DNA of 64,000 nt, from contig NZ_CP059732.1 in the NCBI RefSeq assembly GCF_014117325.1, positions 3,671,001-3,735,000 of the forward strand. Reading direction: 5' to 3'. The DNA comes from Spirosoma foliorum. Its GTDB lineage: Bacteria > Bacteroidota > Bacteroidia > Cytophagales > Spirosomataceae. The translations under genes were made by a program, and so were the position numbers. Below the pieces are notes generated by a model. That model was given only the letters and a program-made list of their open reading frames with translations. It did not search any database and had not been told where the DNA came from. The first letter of the stretch is position 1. The number at the start of each line of letters is the position of its first letter. Below, piece by piece: positions 1 to 9,578 of this stretch.

Positions 1-262
1 GGTAGTCGTTATTTCCGACGCTTGTCACTTGTAGACGATAGCTGCCATTCGAGAGGTTTTTAAAGGTAAATTTTCCGCTTACGCTGGTCAACTCACCGAG
101 TAGCTGCGTTGAATCAGTCACGTTAATCAGTCGAATGGTGGCACCTGGTATGGGTTCATTCTGGAGATCCTTCACGAGCCCATTGATGAGTTTGGTCTGC
201 CCGTGGGCAGATAAGGAAATGGCTACCACAAAACAGAAGATAATTAGCAAAACAGGTCGCAT
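1..262 (-). CDS. N-terminus of exported CarboxypepD_reg-like / probable outer-membrane receptor protein (partial)
   Basis: The gene is cut by the window edge; only about 87 N-terminal codons are present. The start ATG is at 262-260 and is followed by a typical signal peptide (MRPVLLIIFCFVVAISLSA) ending before HGQTK. Residues ~25-87 read as a carboxypeptidase-regulatory-like beta-sandwich (VKDLQNEPIPGATIRLIN, then SGKFTFKNLSNGSYRLQV). In Bacteroidota this domain normally sits at the N-terminus of TonB-dependent receptors or other outer-membrane beta-barrel proteins. The barrel itself lies outside the window, so the exact family is inferred. It is divergent from the LytS-type kinase gene at 503, with about 240 bp between them. 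Confidence 0.75.
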   Translation of the reverse strand, partial: MRPVLLIIFCFVVAISLSAHGQTKLINGLVKDLQNEPIPGATIRLINVTDSTQLLGELTSVSGKFTFKNLSNGSYRLQVTSVGNNDY

Positions 263-502
263 GGTGTATGTTTAAGAGCACGGCTCAATAAGATGATGAG
301 CAAATATTGGCGGGGTGGAGCGGCTCAGAAACTAATTGTGTCGGACAACAGGATCAGTCTGACAGAATCCATTTTTGGGATGTCGAATTGCTTCGTACGC
401 GTTTACCGAGATTTCGTCAGCTATTTTTACGTGTCTGTCCTGTACGTTTAGCGGTCTCGATTTGCGTGTTCAGCTTTGTACCTCCCAATTCATCAAGTGA
501 TC

Positions 503-1546
503 GTGAAAAAAGAACAAAACACAGGTGTAAACGAGCTAACCGGATTACAGAAGCATCTGCTCATCTGCGTGCTTTCCGCAGTTCCAATCTATCTGATCAT
601 CAATTTGTATACGCAAACGGTGGTGGAAAAAGACGATGAAGAAGCGGCCCTGGCTGGCACATTTCTTTGTCTGGTTGGCATTTACTTTGGCCGATACCTT
701 GCGCATTTGTGGATACCCGCCAACAAAAAGGTTCCCAGTTGGCTATTAGTTTTTTTACCCCTGCTACTGACTGGCTTCGCGTTTGTGATTGCGCAGTTTG
801 CCAACAGTTTACGTAGCCATTCGGATCAGTTAATGTTTGTCATCTTTCTGATCTTACCGTTCTTTCTCTTTTGCGTACTAAGCGGCCTTTTCCTTAAACT
901 AATCAGAACCCGAATAAACAGCCAGTTGCAGGAGGCAAGAGCCCAGGCGCAACAAAGTCAGAGTGAACTCCATTTGCTACAATCGCAGTTAAGCCCTCAT
1001 TTTCTGTTCAATACGCTGAATAATCTGTACGGTCTTTCGATTTCGCAGCCAGATAAAACACCAACGCTTTTATTGAAACTCGCTGACCTATTACGGTATT
1101 CTGTATACGACGCTAAAGAGTTGTTTGTGCCTCTGCTCGATGAATTAGCGTACATTAACAATTACATTGAGTTCGAGAAAATACGCATTGGCAATCGACT
1201 TGACTTAACAACGTCAATAGAAAGTGGAATCGACCCGGCAATCAAGATTGCCCCAATGCTCCTGATCGTCTTCATTGAAAATGCGTTTAAGCATTCGAAG
1301 AATACGCTGGATCAGAAAATTGTTGTTGATATTCAGGTAAAAGTATGGGCTAATTCAATTCTATTTTCTGTAAAAAACTCCTTCGGCCCTGCTGATAACA
1401 AACAGGATGCGCTGGAAAAAAGTAGTGGACTTGGTCTTGTTAATGTCAGAAAACGACTTGATTTATTATATCCCAATAGGCATGACCTGACTATTCAGGA
1501 TACTGATGGATTTTATACGGTTTTGTTACAACTTCGGGTAAAGTGA
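503..1546 (+). CDS. LytS-family sensor histidine kinase (His_kinase / HATPase_c)
   Basis: Membrane sensor kinase predicted to phosphorylate the LytTR regulator encoded next door (1728). Four hydrophobic segments lie in the first ~140 residues, followed by a short coiled coil (SQLQEARAQAQQSQSEL). The His_kinase phosphoacceptor motif LQSQLSPHFLFNTLNNL comes next, then an ATPase domain with the N-box ENAFKH and a GLGLVNVRKRL G-box. The length (~347 aa) is normal for the family. The start is uncertain: the frame is open from a TTG at 476, but the GTG at 503, followed by lysine codons, gives a more usual N-terminus. A 180-bp gap with a palindrome separates it from its regulator, which is unusual for a LytS/LytTR pair. 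Confidence 0.88.
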   Translation: MKKEQNTGVNELTGLQKHLLICVLSAVPIYLIINLYTQTVVEKDDEEAALAGTFLCLVGIYFGRYLAHLWIPANKKVPSWLLVFLPLLLTGFAFVIAQFANSLRSHSDQLMFVIFLILPFFLFCVLSGLFLKLIRTRINSQLQEARAQAQQSQSELHLLQSQLSPHFLFNTLNNLYGLSISQPDKTPTLLLKLADLLRYSVYDAKELFVPLLDELAYINNYIEFEKIRIGNRLDLTTSIESGIDPAIKIAPMLLIVFIENAFKHSKNTLDQKIVVDIQVKVWANSILFSVKNSFGPADNKQDALEKSSGLGLVNVRKRLDLLYPNRHDLTIQDTDGFYTVLLQLRVK

Positions 1547-1643
1547 TTTTATTAAACACAGAGTGGTTCGTCACTGAGACCCAGAGAATACAGAGTTATA
1601 TTGAGAAGCTAATTAAATTCTTAATAGTCAATAAACTATGCTT

Positions 1644-1679
1644 TTTTTGTCATTCCTCTTGGCGTCGGAATGACAAAAA
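1644..1679. repeat. Short palindromic repeat, GTCATTCC family (copy 1)
   Basis: Inverted repeat with arms TTTTTGTCATTCC (1644-1656) and GGAATGACAAAAA (1667-1679) around a 10-nt loop. The same arm ends occur in the longer elements at 9275-9357 and 10455-10557, so this looks like a minimal or decayed member of the family. It lies between the kinase and regulator genes, and a 62-codon reading frame runs through it, which I do not regard as a gene. Confidence 0.8.
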
Positions 1680-1727
1680 TCCATATTATTTATCACCCTG
1701 GCCCTCTGTGTTTAATACCCTTCTAAA

Positions 1728-2438
1728 ATGAAGACTGTCAGTTGTTTAATTGTTGATGATGAGCCGATTGCGCGGGAGATCATACAAACCTATTGCAATC
1801 ATTTGCCCATTCTGACTGTGGTTGCCTCCTGCGATAATGCCATCGCGACCAAAGCTGAATTACAAAAGCAATCAGTCGATATTTTGTTTTTAGACATCAA
1901 CATGCCCGTTCTGAATGGCATTTCTTTTTTGAAAACGCTCAAAAATCAGCCACAGGTGATTTTCACAACGGCCTATAAAGAATATGCACTAGACGCGTTT
2001 GATTTATCGGCCTGCGATTACTTATTAAAACCCTTTTCGCTGGAACGATTTATTGTTGCTGTCGATAAAGCGTTAGAACGTTTGCAACCCAGTTTATCAC
2101 CAAATCAGGCAACTACTCCAGAAAAATCCGAAGCTTACACATTTGTAAAAACTGACGGTAAAATCTACAAAATACTCCACGAGGATTTGTTATTCGCAGA
2201 AGCCAATGGGAATTACACAAAAATTACGACGACCCACAACACCTTCCTGCCGACGATGACGTTTTCGAGCTTTGTCAGCCTACTTCCCCCAAAACTGTTC
2301 CTACGGGTGCACCGCTCATTTGTTGTCAACAAATCAAAAATTACTCACATCGAAGGTAACCGAATTTTCATCGGCAACACCGAAATACCGATTGGCAGTA
2401 ATTATAAGGACGAGTTTATGAGGGAGTTGGGATTGTAA
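1728..2438 (+). CDS. LytTR-family response regulator
   Basis: Transcriptional response regulator, presumably activated by the LytS-type kinase upstream. Residues 1-120 are a receiver domain with the acidic pocket DDE (10-12), phosphoacceptor D56 in LFLDINMP, a conserved TT, and K in LLKPFS. Residues ~140-236 are a LytTR DNA-binding domain (FVKTDGKIYKI, then LFLRVHRSFVVNKSKITHIEG and IPIGSNYKDEF). At 236 aa it has the standard length. It is convergent with the DeoR gene, with stops about 22 bp apart. Its target genes cannot be read from the sequence. Confidence 0.92.
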   Translation: MKTVSCLIVDDEPIAREIIQTYCNHLPILTVVASCDNAIATKAELQKQSVDILFLDINMPVLNGISFLKTLKNQPQVIFTTAYKEYALDAFDLSACDYLLKPFSLERFIVAVDKALERLQPSLSPNQATTPEKSEAYTFVKTDGKIYKILHEDLLFAEANGNYTKITTTHNTFLPTMTFSSFVSLLPPKLFLRVHRSFVVNKSKITHIEGNRIFIGNTEIPIGSNYKDEFMRELGL

Positions 2439-2460
2439 AGTAGCGCGTCGGCGTTACACA

Positions 2461-3225
2461 TCAATTCGCGATGATCAATTCGATTTCGTTATCGTGAAAG
2501 ACTTGCTTGTGTTTCTCTTCAATACCCACATCCGTAATGATGTAATCGATCAGCGATAAGGCGCCTAAACTGGCAAAAGCGCTCTTCCCGATCTTGGTTG
2601 AATCAGCCACCAGATACGTCACATCGGCCGCATCGATCATAGCTTTTTTCACCACTAAGTCACTGAGGCTCGGATAGGTTAGCCCCGATTTTAACGAGAT
2701 ACCTGCTGTAGCCAGAAACAATTTCTGGACATTGATCCCTCTAAAGAAATCGGCGGCTTTCTGACCCGTTAGCGATAGCGTTGGCGGCTTAAATTCACCC
2801 CCCGTCATAATGACTTCAATGCCTGGTTCAGCCCCCAGAATCAGGGCAATATTCAGGGCATTGGTAATCACCGTGAGGTTTTTATAACCCCGAAGTTTCT
2901 TGGCAATTTCGGTCGTGGTTGAGCCTGAGTCCAGAATGATGGTATCTCCGCTCTCAATGAACTCCATGCATTTGGCCGCAATGAGTTCCTTTCGATCAAT
3001 GTTCTCCTGGTTACCCAACGAAAACGTTCGAACCTGATCCTCAACGTTTTTCAGGTAAGCCCCCCCATGCTCTTTAATCACGAGGCCATCTTTCTCTAGT
3101 TTTTCGAGGTCCTGACGGATCGTCACTTCCGTTACCTTAAAGATTCTGGCCAGGTCGATTACTTTGGCCGAGCCATCTTCCTTCAATAGTTCGAGTATTT
3201 TATCCCGACGTTGATTCGGCAACAT
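2461..3225 (-). CDS. DeoR-family transcriptional regulator
   Basis: Sugar-responsive repressor-type regulator (DeoR/GlpR/AgaR group). Residues 1-55 form the winged helix-turn-helix (RRDKILELLKEDGSAKVIDL, VTEVTIRQDLEKLEKDGLV, then HGGAYL). Residues ~75-235 form the DeoRC sensor domain, recognisable from DTIILDSGSTTTEIAKKL and the VADSTKIGKSAF segment that in this family binds phosphorylated sugars. Full length at 254 aa. It is divergent from the exported-protein gene at 3498, which, with the dehydrogenase and oxidoreductase genes beyond it, makes a plausible regulon (inference only). A -7 element lies 29 bp upstream of the start. Confidence 0.92.
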   Translation of the reverse strand: MLPNQRRDKILELLKEDGSAKVIDLARIFKVTEVTIRQDLEKLEKDGLVIKEHGGAYLKNVEDQVRTFSLGNQENIDRKELIAAKCMEFIESGDTIILDSGSTTTEIAKKLRGYKNLTVITNALNIALILGAEPGIEVIMTGGEFKPPTLSLTGQKAADFFRGINVQKLFLATAGISLKSGLTYPSLSDLVVKKAMIDAADVTYLVADSTKIGKSAFASLGALSLIDYIITDVGIEEKHKQVFHDNEIELIIAN

Positions 3226-3253
3226 AAGCTTATTCTTTCTTTTCTGAATCGGC

Positions 3254-3261
3254 CAAAAGTA
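3254..3261 (-). promoter_or_regulatory. Candidate -7 element for the DeoR gene
   Basis: On the minus strand this reads TACTTTTG, an exact match to the Bacteroidota TAnnTTTG element, 29 bp before the start codon. No TTG lies at the usual ~20-nt spacing, so the promoter is only half supported. Confidence 0.5.
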
Positions 3262-3497
3262 AGGAAAAGAATAATCTTCTTCGCTATCCGAGACAAACGA
3301 AAGTAATCGGAACTAAACAAAAATTCAGCAGTTCTCGGCATCGAATCTGGGCTGTCGAGTGTATTGTACCAAAACCAGATATTTTAAAACGATTGGGGGG
3401 TAAAATCGAAAAACTTTGTCTTAGAAGTAGAATACCTCATGGCAGTTCCAACTTGGAGAATGTCGGTAGGTAAGTTTCCCTAAACCTGTTTCCTTGA

Positions 3498-5204
3498 ATG
3501 GATAGACGGAATTTTGTAACGATTGGCGCAACATCGCTTTGCCTGATGTCTGCGTCCGGTTTTAAGATGCTCGAAAAGCAACGTGCGGCCAAACCAGCCT
3601 GGTTACTCGAATGGATTCGCATCAACGACCAACAGCTGGCCAATTACAAGCCCTATAAGGTTACTGACTCAACCAGCAAGTATGTGGGCGGCTACATGAA
3701 CGATGTGGAAATACCCAATCCGCATTCGACCAGCGGCTTTATCATGCGGGCAAGCATGCTTTTCTCCTGCCCTGAATCGACTCATTATCAAGCCAAAGAA
3801 TTGTTATCCGATATCGAATTGGCAGCCAGAGCTTTGCTCAAGATGCAGAATGCCGACGGCACCATCGATTACATCGATACCAACTTTCATTCAACGCCCG
3901 ATACTGCTTTCCTCACGGAAAATATCATCCCTGCCTATAAGTTTTTAGTACAATCCAATGTTAACGGTGCGAAAACGACAATCGACTTACTAAAAACGTT
4001 TTTGAAAAAAGCGGGGGATGCGCTCTCTGTGGGCGGAATTCATACGCCAAACCATCGTTGGGTGGTCTCTGCGGCTCTTACAAAACTGAATGGCGTGTTT
4101 CCAGACAGCCGTTACGTCAACCGAATCAACCAGTGGCTGGCCGAACACATCGATATTGACCCCGACGGCCAATTCAATGAGAAAAGCACCAACAGCTATT
4201 CGCCGATCGTCGATCGGTCGTTGATAATCATCGCCAGAGGCCTGCCTAAACCCGAACTGTTTGAGCCCGTCCGCAGGAATCTGATGATGACGCTTTACTA
4301 TGTTCACCCCAATGGCGAGGTAGTCACCGAAGCGTCGAACCGGCAGGACAAAGGGACCATTGGGAGCATGGCCAAGTATTATTATTGCTACCGATACATG
4401 GCCTTGCTGGATAAAAATGGCGAGATGGCGGCCATGTGTCGGCTTATCGAAGCCACTTGTCCGAAGGAGCAGCTGGCAGGCTATCTCGATTATTTTTTAG
4501 AAGATCCTACCCTCTGGAACGAACTTCCAGCCAGTAAGCCCTTGCCTACTAACTACGCCAAAGCGTTCCCTTACTCGGGTCTCGTACGTATTCGACGAGG
4601 GAATTGGGATGCCACCCTTTTATCGAATAATGCAGCCTGGCTTACCTTTCATAAAGGAAATGCTGTGTTGCAGGGCGTCCGGGTAGCGGCTTCATTTTTC
4701 GGAAAAGGGCAATTTCAGGCCAGTAAGATTGAGCAGAAAGGCAATAACTGGGTGATGCACAACTCGCTGGAAGGCCCCTATTACCAGCCTTTTTCCTCCG
4801 ACAAGATTGCCCCTGACGGCGATTGGGATAAAATGCCAAGAAGCAACCGCCAGCAAAGTGAGGTCCAAAAGCTGGAGACAACGGTTGCCGTGAAAGAAAC
4901 CCCCAATGGCCTACAAATTGACATTGACATGGTGGGCACTGAGGGCGTTCCGGTAGCGCTGGAGCTAATCTTTCGAGCGGGGGGTATATTGGCTGGCGTT
5001 GCAAACTATCCGAACAAAGACAAAGCCTACCTGCTGGCAGGCGAATCGGGCTCGTATACAGTCGGGAGTGATACCATCCACTTCGGGCCGGGCAGAGTGG
5101 CCCACAAAGGCATTCAATTGCGAGGTGCCTTACCCGCGCTGGATACGCCCACCGTTTATCTGACGGGATTTACGCCATTCAAACACAGCCTTTTATTAAG
5201 TTAA
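3498..5204 (+). CDS. Exported alpha-helical protein, possibly polysaccharide-processing (function unknown)
   Basis: A 568-aa protein starting MDRRNFVTIGATSLCLMSAS, a twin-arginine-type export signal. The first ~350 mature residues are helix-rich with repeated aromatic/Gly motifs (AARALLKMQNADGTIDYID, TPNHRWVVSAALTKLNG), as in alpha/alpha-toroid carbohydrate enzymes. The remainder is beta-rich (GQFQASKIEQKGNNWVMHNS and following). This two-part layout resembles heparinase II/III-like polysaccharide lyases, but I cannot identify catalytic residues, so the enzyme class is inference. It is divergent from the DeoR gene and lies upstream of the exported dehydrogenase and Gfo/Idh/MocA genes. Confidence 0.65.
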   Translation: MDRRNFVTIGATSLCLMSASGFKMLEKQRAAKPAWLLEWIRINDQQLANYKPYKVTDSTSKYVGGYMNDVEIPNPHSTSGFIMRASMLFSCPESTHYQAKELLSDIELAARALLKMQNADGTIDYIDTNFHSTPDTAFLTENIIPAYKFLVQSNVNGAKTTIDLLKTFLKKAGDALSVGGIHTPNHRWVVSAALTKLNGVFPDSRYVNRINQWLAEHIDIDPDGQFNEKSTNSYSPIVDRSLIIIARGLPKPELFEPVRRNLMMTLYYVHPNGEVVTEASNRQDKGTIGSMAKYYYCYRYMALLDKNGEMAAMCRLIEATCPKEQLAGYLDYFLEDPTLWNELPASKPLPTNYAKAFPYSGLVRIRRGNWDATLLSNNAAWLTFHKGNAVLQGVRVAASFFGKGQFQASKIEQKGNNWVMHNSLEGPYYQPFSSDKIAPDGDWDKMPRSNRQQSEVQKLETTVAVKETPNGLQIDIDMVGTEGVPVALELIFRAGGILAGVANYPNKDKAYLLAGESGSYTVGSDTIHFGPGRVAHKGIQLRGALPALDTPTVYLTGFTPFKHSLLLS

Positions 5205-5221
5205 GCTGTATGGTTTTGTTG

Positions 5222-5354
5222 TACCCACGGGCTTTAGCCTGTGCACGCGTTGAATTGAAACACGGACTGATTGAGTTGAGCTAATTAACCTCTAATGGAT
5301 CTGCCTCGGTCTGTGTATGCGTTGAATTGGAACACTGGCTGAAGCCCGTGGGTA
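5222..5354. repeat. Palindromic repeat with internal direct repeat (TACCCACGGGCTT family)
   Basis: Outer arms TACCCACGGGCTTTAGCC (5222-5239) and GGCTGAAGCCCGTGGGTA (5337-5354) pair almost perfectly. Inside, two ~30-nt direct repeats start at about 5241 and 5312, sharing GCGTTGAATTG and AACAC. The arm ends resemble the outer arms of the element at 25025-25174 (GTACCCACGG), suggesting one repeat family. It fills the gap between 5205 and 5459 together with the hairpin at 5401-5438. Confidence 0.8.
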
Positions 5355-5400
5355 AAACGATCCAAAGAAACTTTAGAGTAGAATCTTAACTCCCCGTCCA

Positions 5401-5438
5401 TTAGACTGTGAATAGATCTTGGATAATAGACAGTCTAA
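5401..5438. promoter_or_regulatory. Inverted repeat upstream of the dehydrogenase gene
   Basis: TTAGACTGT (5401-5409) and ACAGTCTAA (5430-5438) form perfect 9-bp arms with a 20-nt loop, ending 21 bp before the start codon at 5460. It could be an operator or a 5'-UTR hairpin; nothing visible decides. Confidence 0.5.
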
Positions 5439-5459
5439 AAACAGGTCATTAAAAATAAG

Positions 5460-7738
5460 ATGAAACACAGTAACCTTAAATACGGCTTATTAGCTTTTGC
5501 GGTAGTCATTTATGCCTGTTCGGTTAAAGTAGCGACTAAAAGCCCTACCACAACAACGGTGGCTACAACGTCGCCCAGTCAGGTTGCTCCAGTTAAAGAC
5601 ACGTTGCCGTTCGTCCTTACACCCCTCACCCCAGAACAAAGTCAGGCGAGATTCATCATTCCGGAAGGTTATCATATGGAGTTGGTGGCGAGTGAGCCAA
5701 TGATCACGGAGCCGGTTGCTATTGCCTGGGATGGCAATGCCAAAATGTACGTGGCGCAAATGGAAACGTATACGCAGGATGCGGATGGTACCGGGACGAA
5801 GGACGCCAAAAGTCGGGTTATGTTGCTGGAAGACACCAACAATGATGGCAAAATGGACAAAAGTTCGGTGTTTATCAAAGACATGATTTTGCCCCGTATG
5901 CTCCTGTGCGTCAACCACGAATTACTGGTCAACGAGACTGATACCTACGATATTTTCAGCTACAAAGACACCAACGGAGATGGCGTTTCGGACGTAAAAA
6001 AGGCGGTTTATACAGTAGGGAAAGTTGCCCCCGGAAATCTGGAACACCAACGTAGTGGCTTGATCTGGAACATCGATAACTACATCTATCAAACCGTTGA
6101 CCCAATCCGGTTTCGCTACGTAAACGGAATGCTCCAACCCGATTCGCTACACAGTGGTTCGAATGGCCAATGGGGCTTAACCTCCGATAATTATGGGCGT
6201 TTATTCTTCAGCCGGGGTGGTGGCGAAAACGCTGGTTCTGGCTTTCAGATCAACCCCAAATATGGTCAGCTCGAGTTTGCCGATGCTTATAGCGAAGAAA
6301 CGTTCAGCCCGGTCTGGTCGCGGATACAGAACCCCGATGTACAGGGTGGATTGCCCCGAGTACGTCCGGACAGCACGCTGAACCACTTTACCTCGGCCAA
6401 TGGTCAATCCATTTTTAGAGGTGACCGCCTGCCCGCCGATTTAGTGGGCGATTACATCATCAACGAACCAGTTGCCCGATTATCCGACGCGCGAAAGTCG
6501 TTAACCGCGACGGCAAAACGTATCTGGAGAATGTCTATAACCACAAAGAATTCATAGCCAGCACCGATGCCTTTTTCAGACCCGTTAATACGTACTCCGG
6601 GCCCGATGGATGCCTGTATATTATCGATATGAATCGGGGCATTATTCAGGAATCCAACTGGACCCAGAAAGGGAGTTATCTGCGGGGAAAAATTGACTAT
6701 TACGGACTGGCCAAGGTGAATCAACGCGGTAGAATCTGGCGATTGGTTCATGATGGATACAAACGCGGGCCTAAACCGGCTCTTCTCGATGTTCCAGCCA
6801 GCAATCTGCTCGCTTATCTGGATCATCCAAATGGGTGGTGGCGCGATAATGCCCAAAAGCAGATCATCGTTTTAGGCGACAAATCGGTTGTACCGGAGTT
6901 AACCCTGATGGCTACCGGCAAGAAAAATGTCTCCGCGTTGGGACGCCTGCATGCCTTATGGACGCTCGAAGGGCTGAATGGAATTACTAAAGAAATCCTC
7001 GCGGTTTCGTTAAAAGATTCCGATCCACAAATCAGGCGGGCCGCCGTCTGGATGAGCGAACCTTACATCAAAAAGAATGACAATCGATGGATTGAGGAAG
7101 TAGGAAAATTAGCGACCGACGCCAATTACGATGTAAAAGTTCAGGTACTTTTATCGTTGGGCGCTAGTAAGAATGAGCTTGCCAAACGAATTTCGCAGGA
7201 CATTCTAACCCAGAATTCGACGAATCAGATGCTGGCGAGCGTTAAAAAGAGCATTGATAAAAATGAGGACGCCAAGATCTACGGAGCCAAACTGGCAGGC
7301 TTTTCGCCAGCAGATCGAAAACTGATTGTAGGCGGTAGTGAAATTTACAAATCCATGTGTTCGCCTTGTCATGGTGGCGATGGAAAAGGACTTCCGACCA
7401 ATGCTGCGCCTGCTTTACGGGGAGCCAAACATGTGAACGCCGACAAAGAAATCGCCATTCGGATTCTCCTAAATGGGCTAAAAGGCCCCATTGAAGGCAA
7501 ATCGTATCCGAGCGAAATGGCTTCGATGAAAGAGAATTCCGATGAATGGATTGCTTCGGTTATCAGCTATATCCGCTACGAATTCGTGGGGACTTCCATA
7601 CGAGTCGCCAATGGACGCCAATCGGCAGTTGTTCAGCCAGCCGATGTGAAAGCCCTTCGCGAGCAGTATTCAACCGTCAATACGGCCTGGACGATCGATG
7701 CGTTTGACAACCTTTTTCCGCCCGCCAATCGAAATTAA
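5460..7738 (+). pseudogene. PVC-type dehydrogenase / HEAT / cytochrome c lipoprotein, broken by a 1-nt frameshift
   Basis: The N-terminus has a lipoprotein signal ending in the lipobox VIYAC. A beta-propeller dehydrogenase-like domain follows (YHMELVASEPMITEPVAIAW, DTNGDGVSDVKK), then HEAT-like helices (~7000-7250) and a C-terminal cytochrome c domain with the haem motif CSPCH at 7358-7372. One base is missing after 6482: the frame reads RL then SDARKS and stops at 6557. Adding one base there gives RLVRRAKVVNRDGK and continues open to 7738, for a 759-aa product. The family oxidises sugars or alcohols in the periplasm (known for the family); the substrate is unknown. The break may be a real mutation or a sequencing error. 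It is followed by a Gfo/Idh/MocA gene, a common partner. Confidence 0.85.
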
Positions 7739-7860
7739 GCAATCGTACATTAGGAATGAACCCAGAAATGGCTTTTTCCAACTACAAACAATCCGGTCGG
7801 AAAAACGAACGGTTGTGTTTAATTAACTAATCTGTCAGCAACGCTTAATTCAGGTTTATA

Positions 7861-9180
7861 ATGAACGAGGAACAGTCAATCAATCGCCGGGATTTCATTG
7901 GAAAAACAGCCGCTGCCGTAGCGGGATTTATGATTGTCCCCCGGTATGTATTGGGCGGCAAACGGCCCGATGGCTCGAAATACCTAGCCCCCAGCGATGT
8001 CATTTCACTGGGTTTTATTGGCACAGGGAAGCAAGGTAAAGGCCTGATTAACTCATTTCTGGGCACCAACGAAGCCCGAATTGTGGCCATCAGTGAAGTG
8101 TACAAAGCCAAATCTCAACTGGCTCTCGATCGAATCAAGGCGCATTATGAGAAAAACACGCAGTTAGGCGCTTACTCCGATGTACCGGTCTATACTGATT
8201 TCCGGGATTTGCTCGCCCGCAAAGATGTCGACGCCGTCGTCATTGCCACACCCGACCACTGGCATGCAGCGATGGCCGTTCGGGCAGCCGAAGCCGGAAA
8301 AGATATTTACTGCGAAAAACCCCTTGCCCTAACCGTTAAAGAAGGGCGGGCGATGGTAAACGCGGCACGTAAATACAACCGTGTGTTCCAAACCGGAAGT
8401 ATGCAACGGTCGTGGCCGGAGTTTCGCCAAACAGCCGAATTGATTCGAAATGGTTATATCGGTACGGTTAAAAGCATCAAAGTAAACGTTGGTCCTCCGC
8501 CTACCCCCTACGATCTCCCTGCGGAGCCAATTCCCGATGGGCTGGACTGGAGTAAATGGCTCGGACCCAATGCTCCCGTTGCGTTTAATTCAGAATTAGC
8601 CCCTCCAATCTCAAAAGACGTATTCCCAAACTGGCGCAATTACCGGGAGTTTGGGGGCGGCATGGTTACCGACTGGGGTGCTCATATGTTCGACATTGTG
8701 CAGTGGTCTTTGGATATGGATAACAGTGGCCCTGTTGAGGTCATTGCCCCCGATGGTAAGGAGCATCCATTCTTAACCTATCGCTACGACAACGGGATTG
8801 TGATGACCCACGAGAAATGGGATTGGAGCAATGCTATTCTCTTTACCGGAACGGAAGGAGAACTACGGGTTCAGCGCAAAAAACTGGAAACTACACCCTC
8901 TTCGTTAGCGACAAAAGTGATTGGCGAAAACGAGAAGCACGTGTACCACAGCGACAATCATTACAAAGACTTTTTTGATGCCATGCGGAAACGCAGCAAG
9001 CCCATTTGCGACGTCGAAATTGGTCATCGAACAGCATCGGTTTGTAATATTGGCAACATCGCCTATCGACTGAAACGGCCGCTTCAATGGAATCCGAAGA
9101 AAGAGCAATTCAAAAATGACGATGAAGCCAATGCGCTCCTTGGTCGCCCAATGACAAACGAATGGGGGATTAAGATTTAA
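7861..9180 (+). CDS. Exported Gfo/Idh/MocA-family oxidoreductase
   Basis: NAD(P)-dependent sugar or inositol-type dehydrogenase of 439 aa. Residues 8-30 carry a twin-arginine signal (NRRDFIGKTAAAVAGF), so it is probably exported folded with its cofactor. The Rossmann fold begins at residue ~50 with GFIGTGKQGKGL. The family hallmark EKP is at 152-154, and the C-terminal domain includes GGMVTDWGAHMFDIVQWSL, matching the catalytic H/D region of the family. It starts 122 bp after the frameshifted dehydrogenase, and both may act on the same released sugar (inference). No regulatory site is obvious. Confidence 0.9.
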   Translation: MNEEQSINRRDFIGKTAAAVAGFMIVPRYVLGGKRPDGSKYLAPSDVISLGFIGTGKQGKGLINSFLGTNEARIVAISEVYKAKSQLALDRIKAHYEKNTQLGAYSDVPVYTDFRDLLARKDVDAVVIATPDHWHAAMAVRAAEAGKDIYCEKPLALTVKEGRAMVNAARKYNRVFQTGSMQRSWPEFRQTAELIRNGYIGTVKSIKVNVGPPPTPYDLPAEPIPDGLDWSKWLGPNAPVAFNSELAPPISKDVFPNWRNYREFGGGMVTDWGAHMFDIVQWSLDMDNSGPVEVIAPDGKEHPFLTYRYDNGIVMTHEKWDWSNAILFTGTEGELRVQRKKLETTPSSLATKVIGENEKHVYHSDNHYKDFFDAMRKRSKPICDVEIGHRTASVCNIGNIAYRLKRPLQWNPKKEQFKNDDEANALLGRPMTNEWGIKI

Positions 9181-9274
9181 GAATTGCTGAATTTATTGTC
9201 CACAGAGGCACGGAGCTTTAATGGTCTGGTAGTTAAGCTATTTAGACTTTCTAAATTTCGCTAAAACTGAATTA

Positions 9275-9357
9275 TTTTTTGTCATTCCGACGGAGGAATC
9301 TCAAGTTTGACTAATACACAACGTTGAGATTCCTCCTGACGTCGGAATGACAAAAAA
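9275..9357. repeat. GTCATTCC-family palindromic repeat (copy 2)
   Basis: Left arm 9275-9304 and right arm 9324-9357 pair over about 30 bp with a 3-nt offset; both ends carry TTTTTTGTCATTCCGACG or its complement. The short central sequence (GACTAATACACAACG) recurs in reverse complement in the loop of copy 3 at 10455-10557. The element occupies most of the ~400-bp gene-free stretch 9181-9578, in which I see nothing else. Confidence 0.9.
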
Positions 9358-9578
9358 CAGCCTAGATTTTTCCATAGAAGGAAAAGTTTAAACAGTTTCA
9401 ATGAAAGATAAAAATCTTTGTGGACTCTGTACCTCTGTGGACAATACTTACACTAGATCTTTTGCTATCCCCAGTCTCCAGCCAGAATCCGTAAAAAGCA
9501 TACAATCTCCCTGAATTCGTATTATTCGCAAGCCAGCGTTTACCGAAAACTTTGCATCCGAATTAAAACTGTCAAAAA

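Noticed and set aside
307..639. 110-codon frame overlapping the start of the LytS-type kinase
   Set aside because: Low-complexity Arg/Ser-rich translation with no family pattern; the kinase frame over the same bases is clearly coding.
1543..1731. 62-codon frame between kinase and regulator
   Set aside because: Much of it is the GTCATTCC palindromic repeat; no protein-like pattern.
5241..5341. Two ~30-nt direct repeats considered as a CRISPR-like array
   Set aside because: Only two imperfect copies inside a larger palindrome, no regular spacers and no cas genes.
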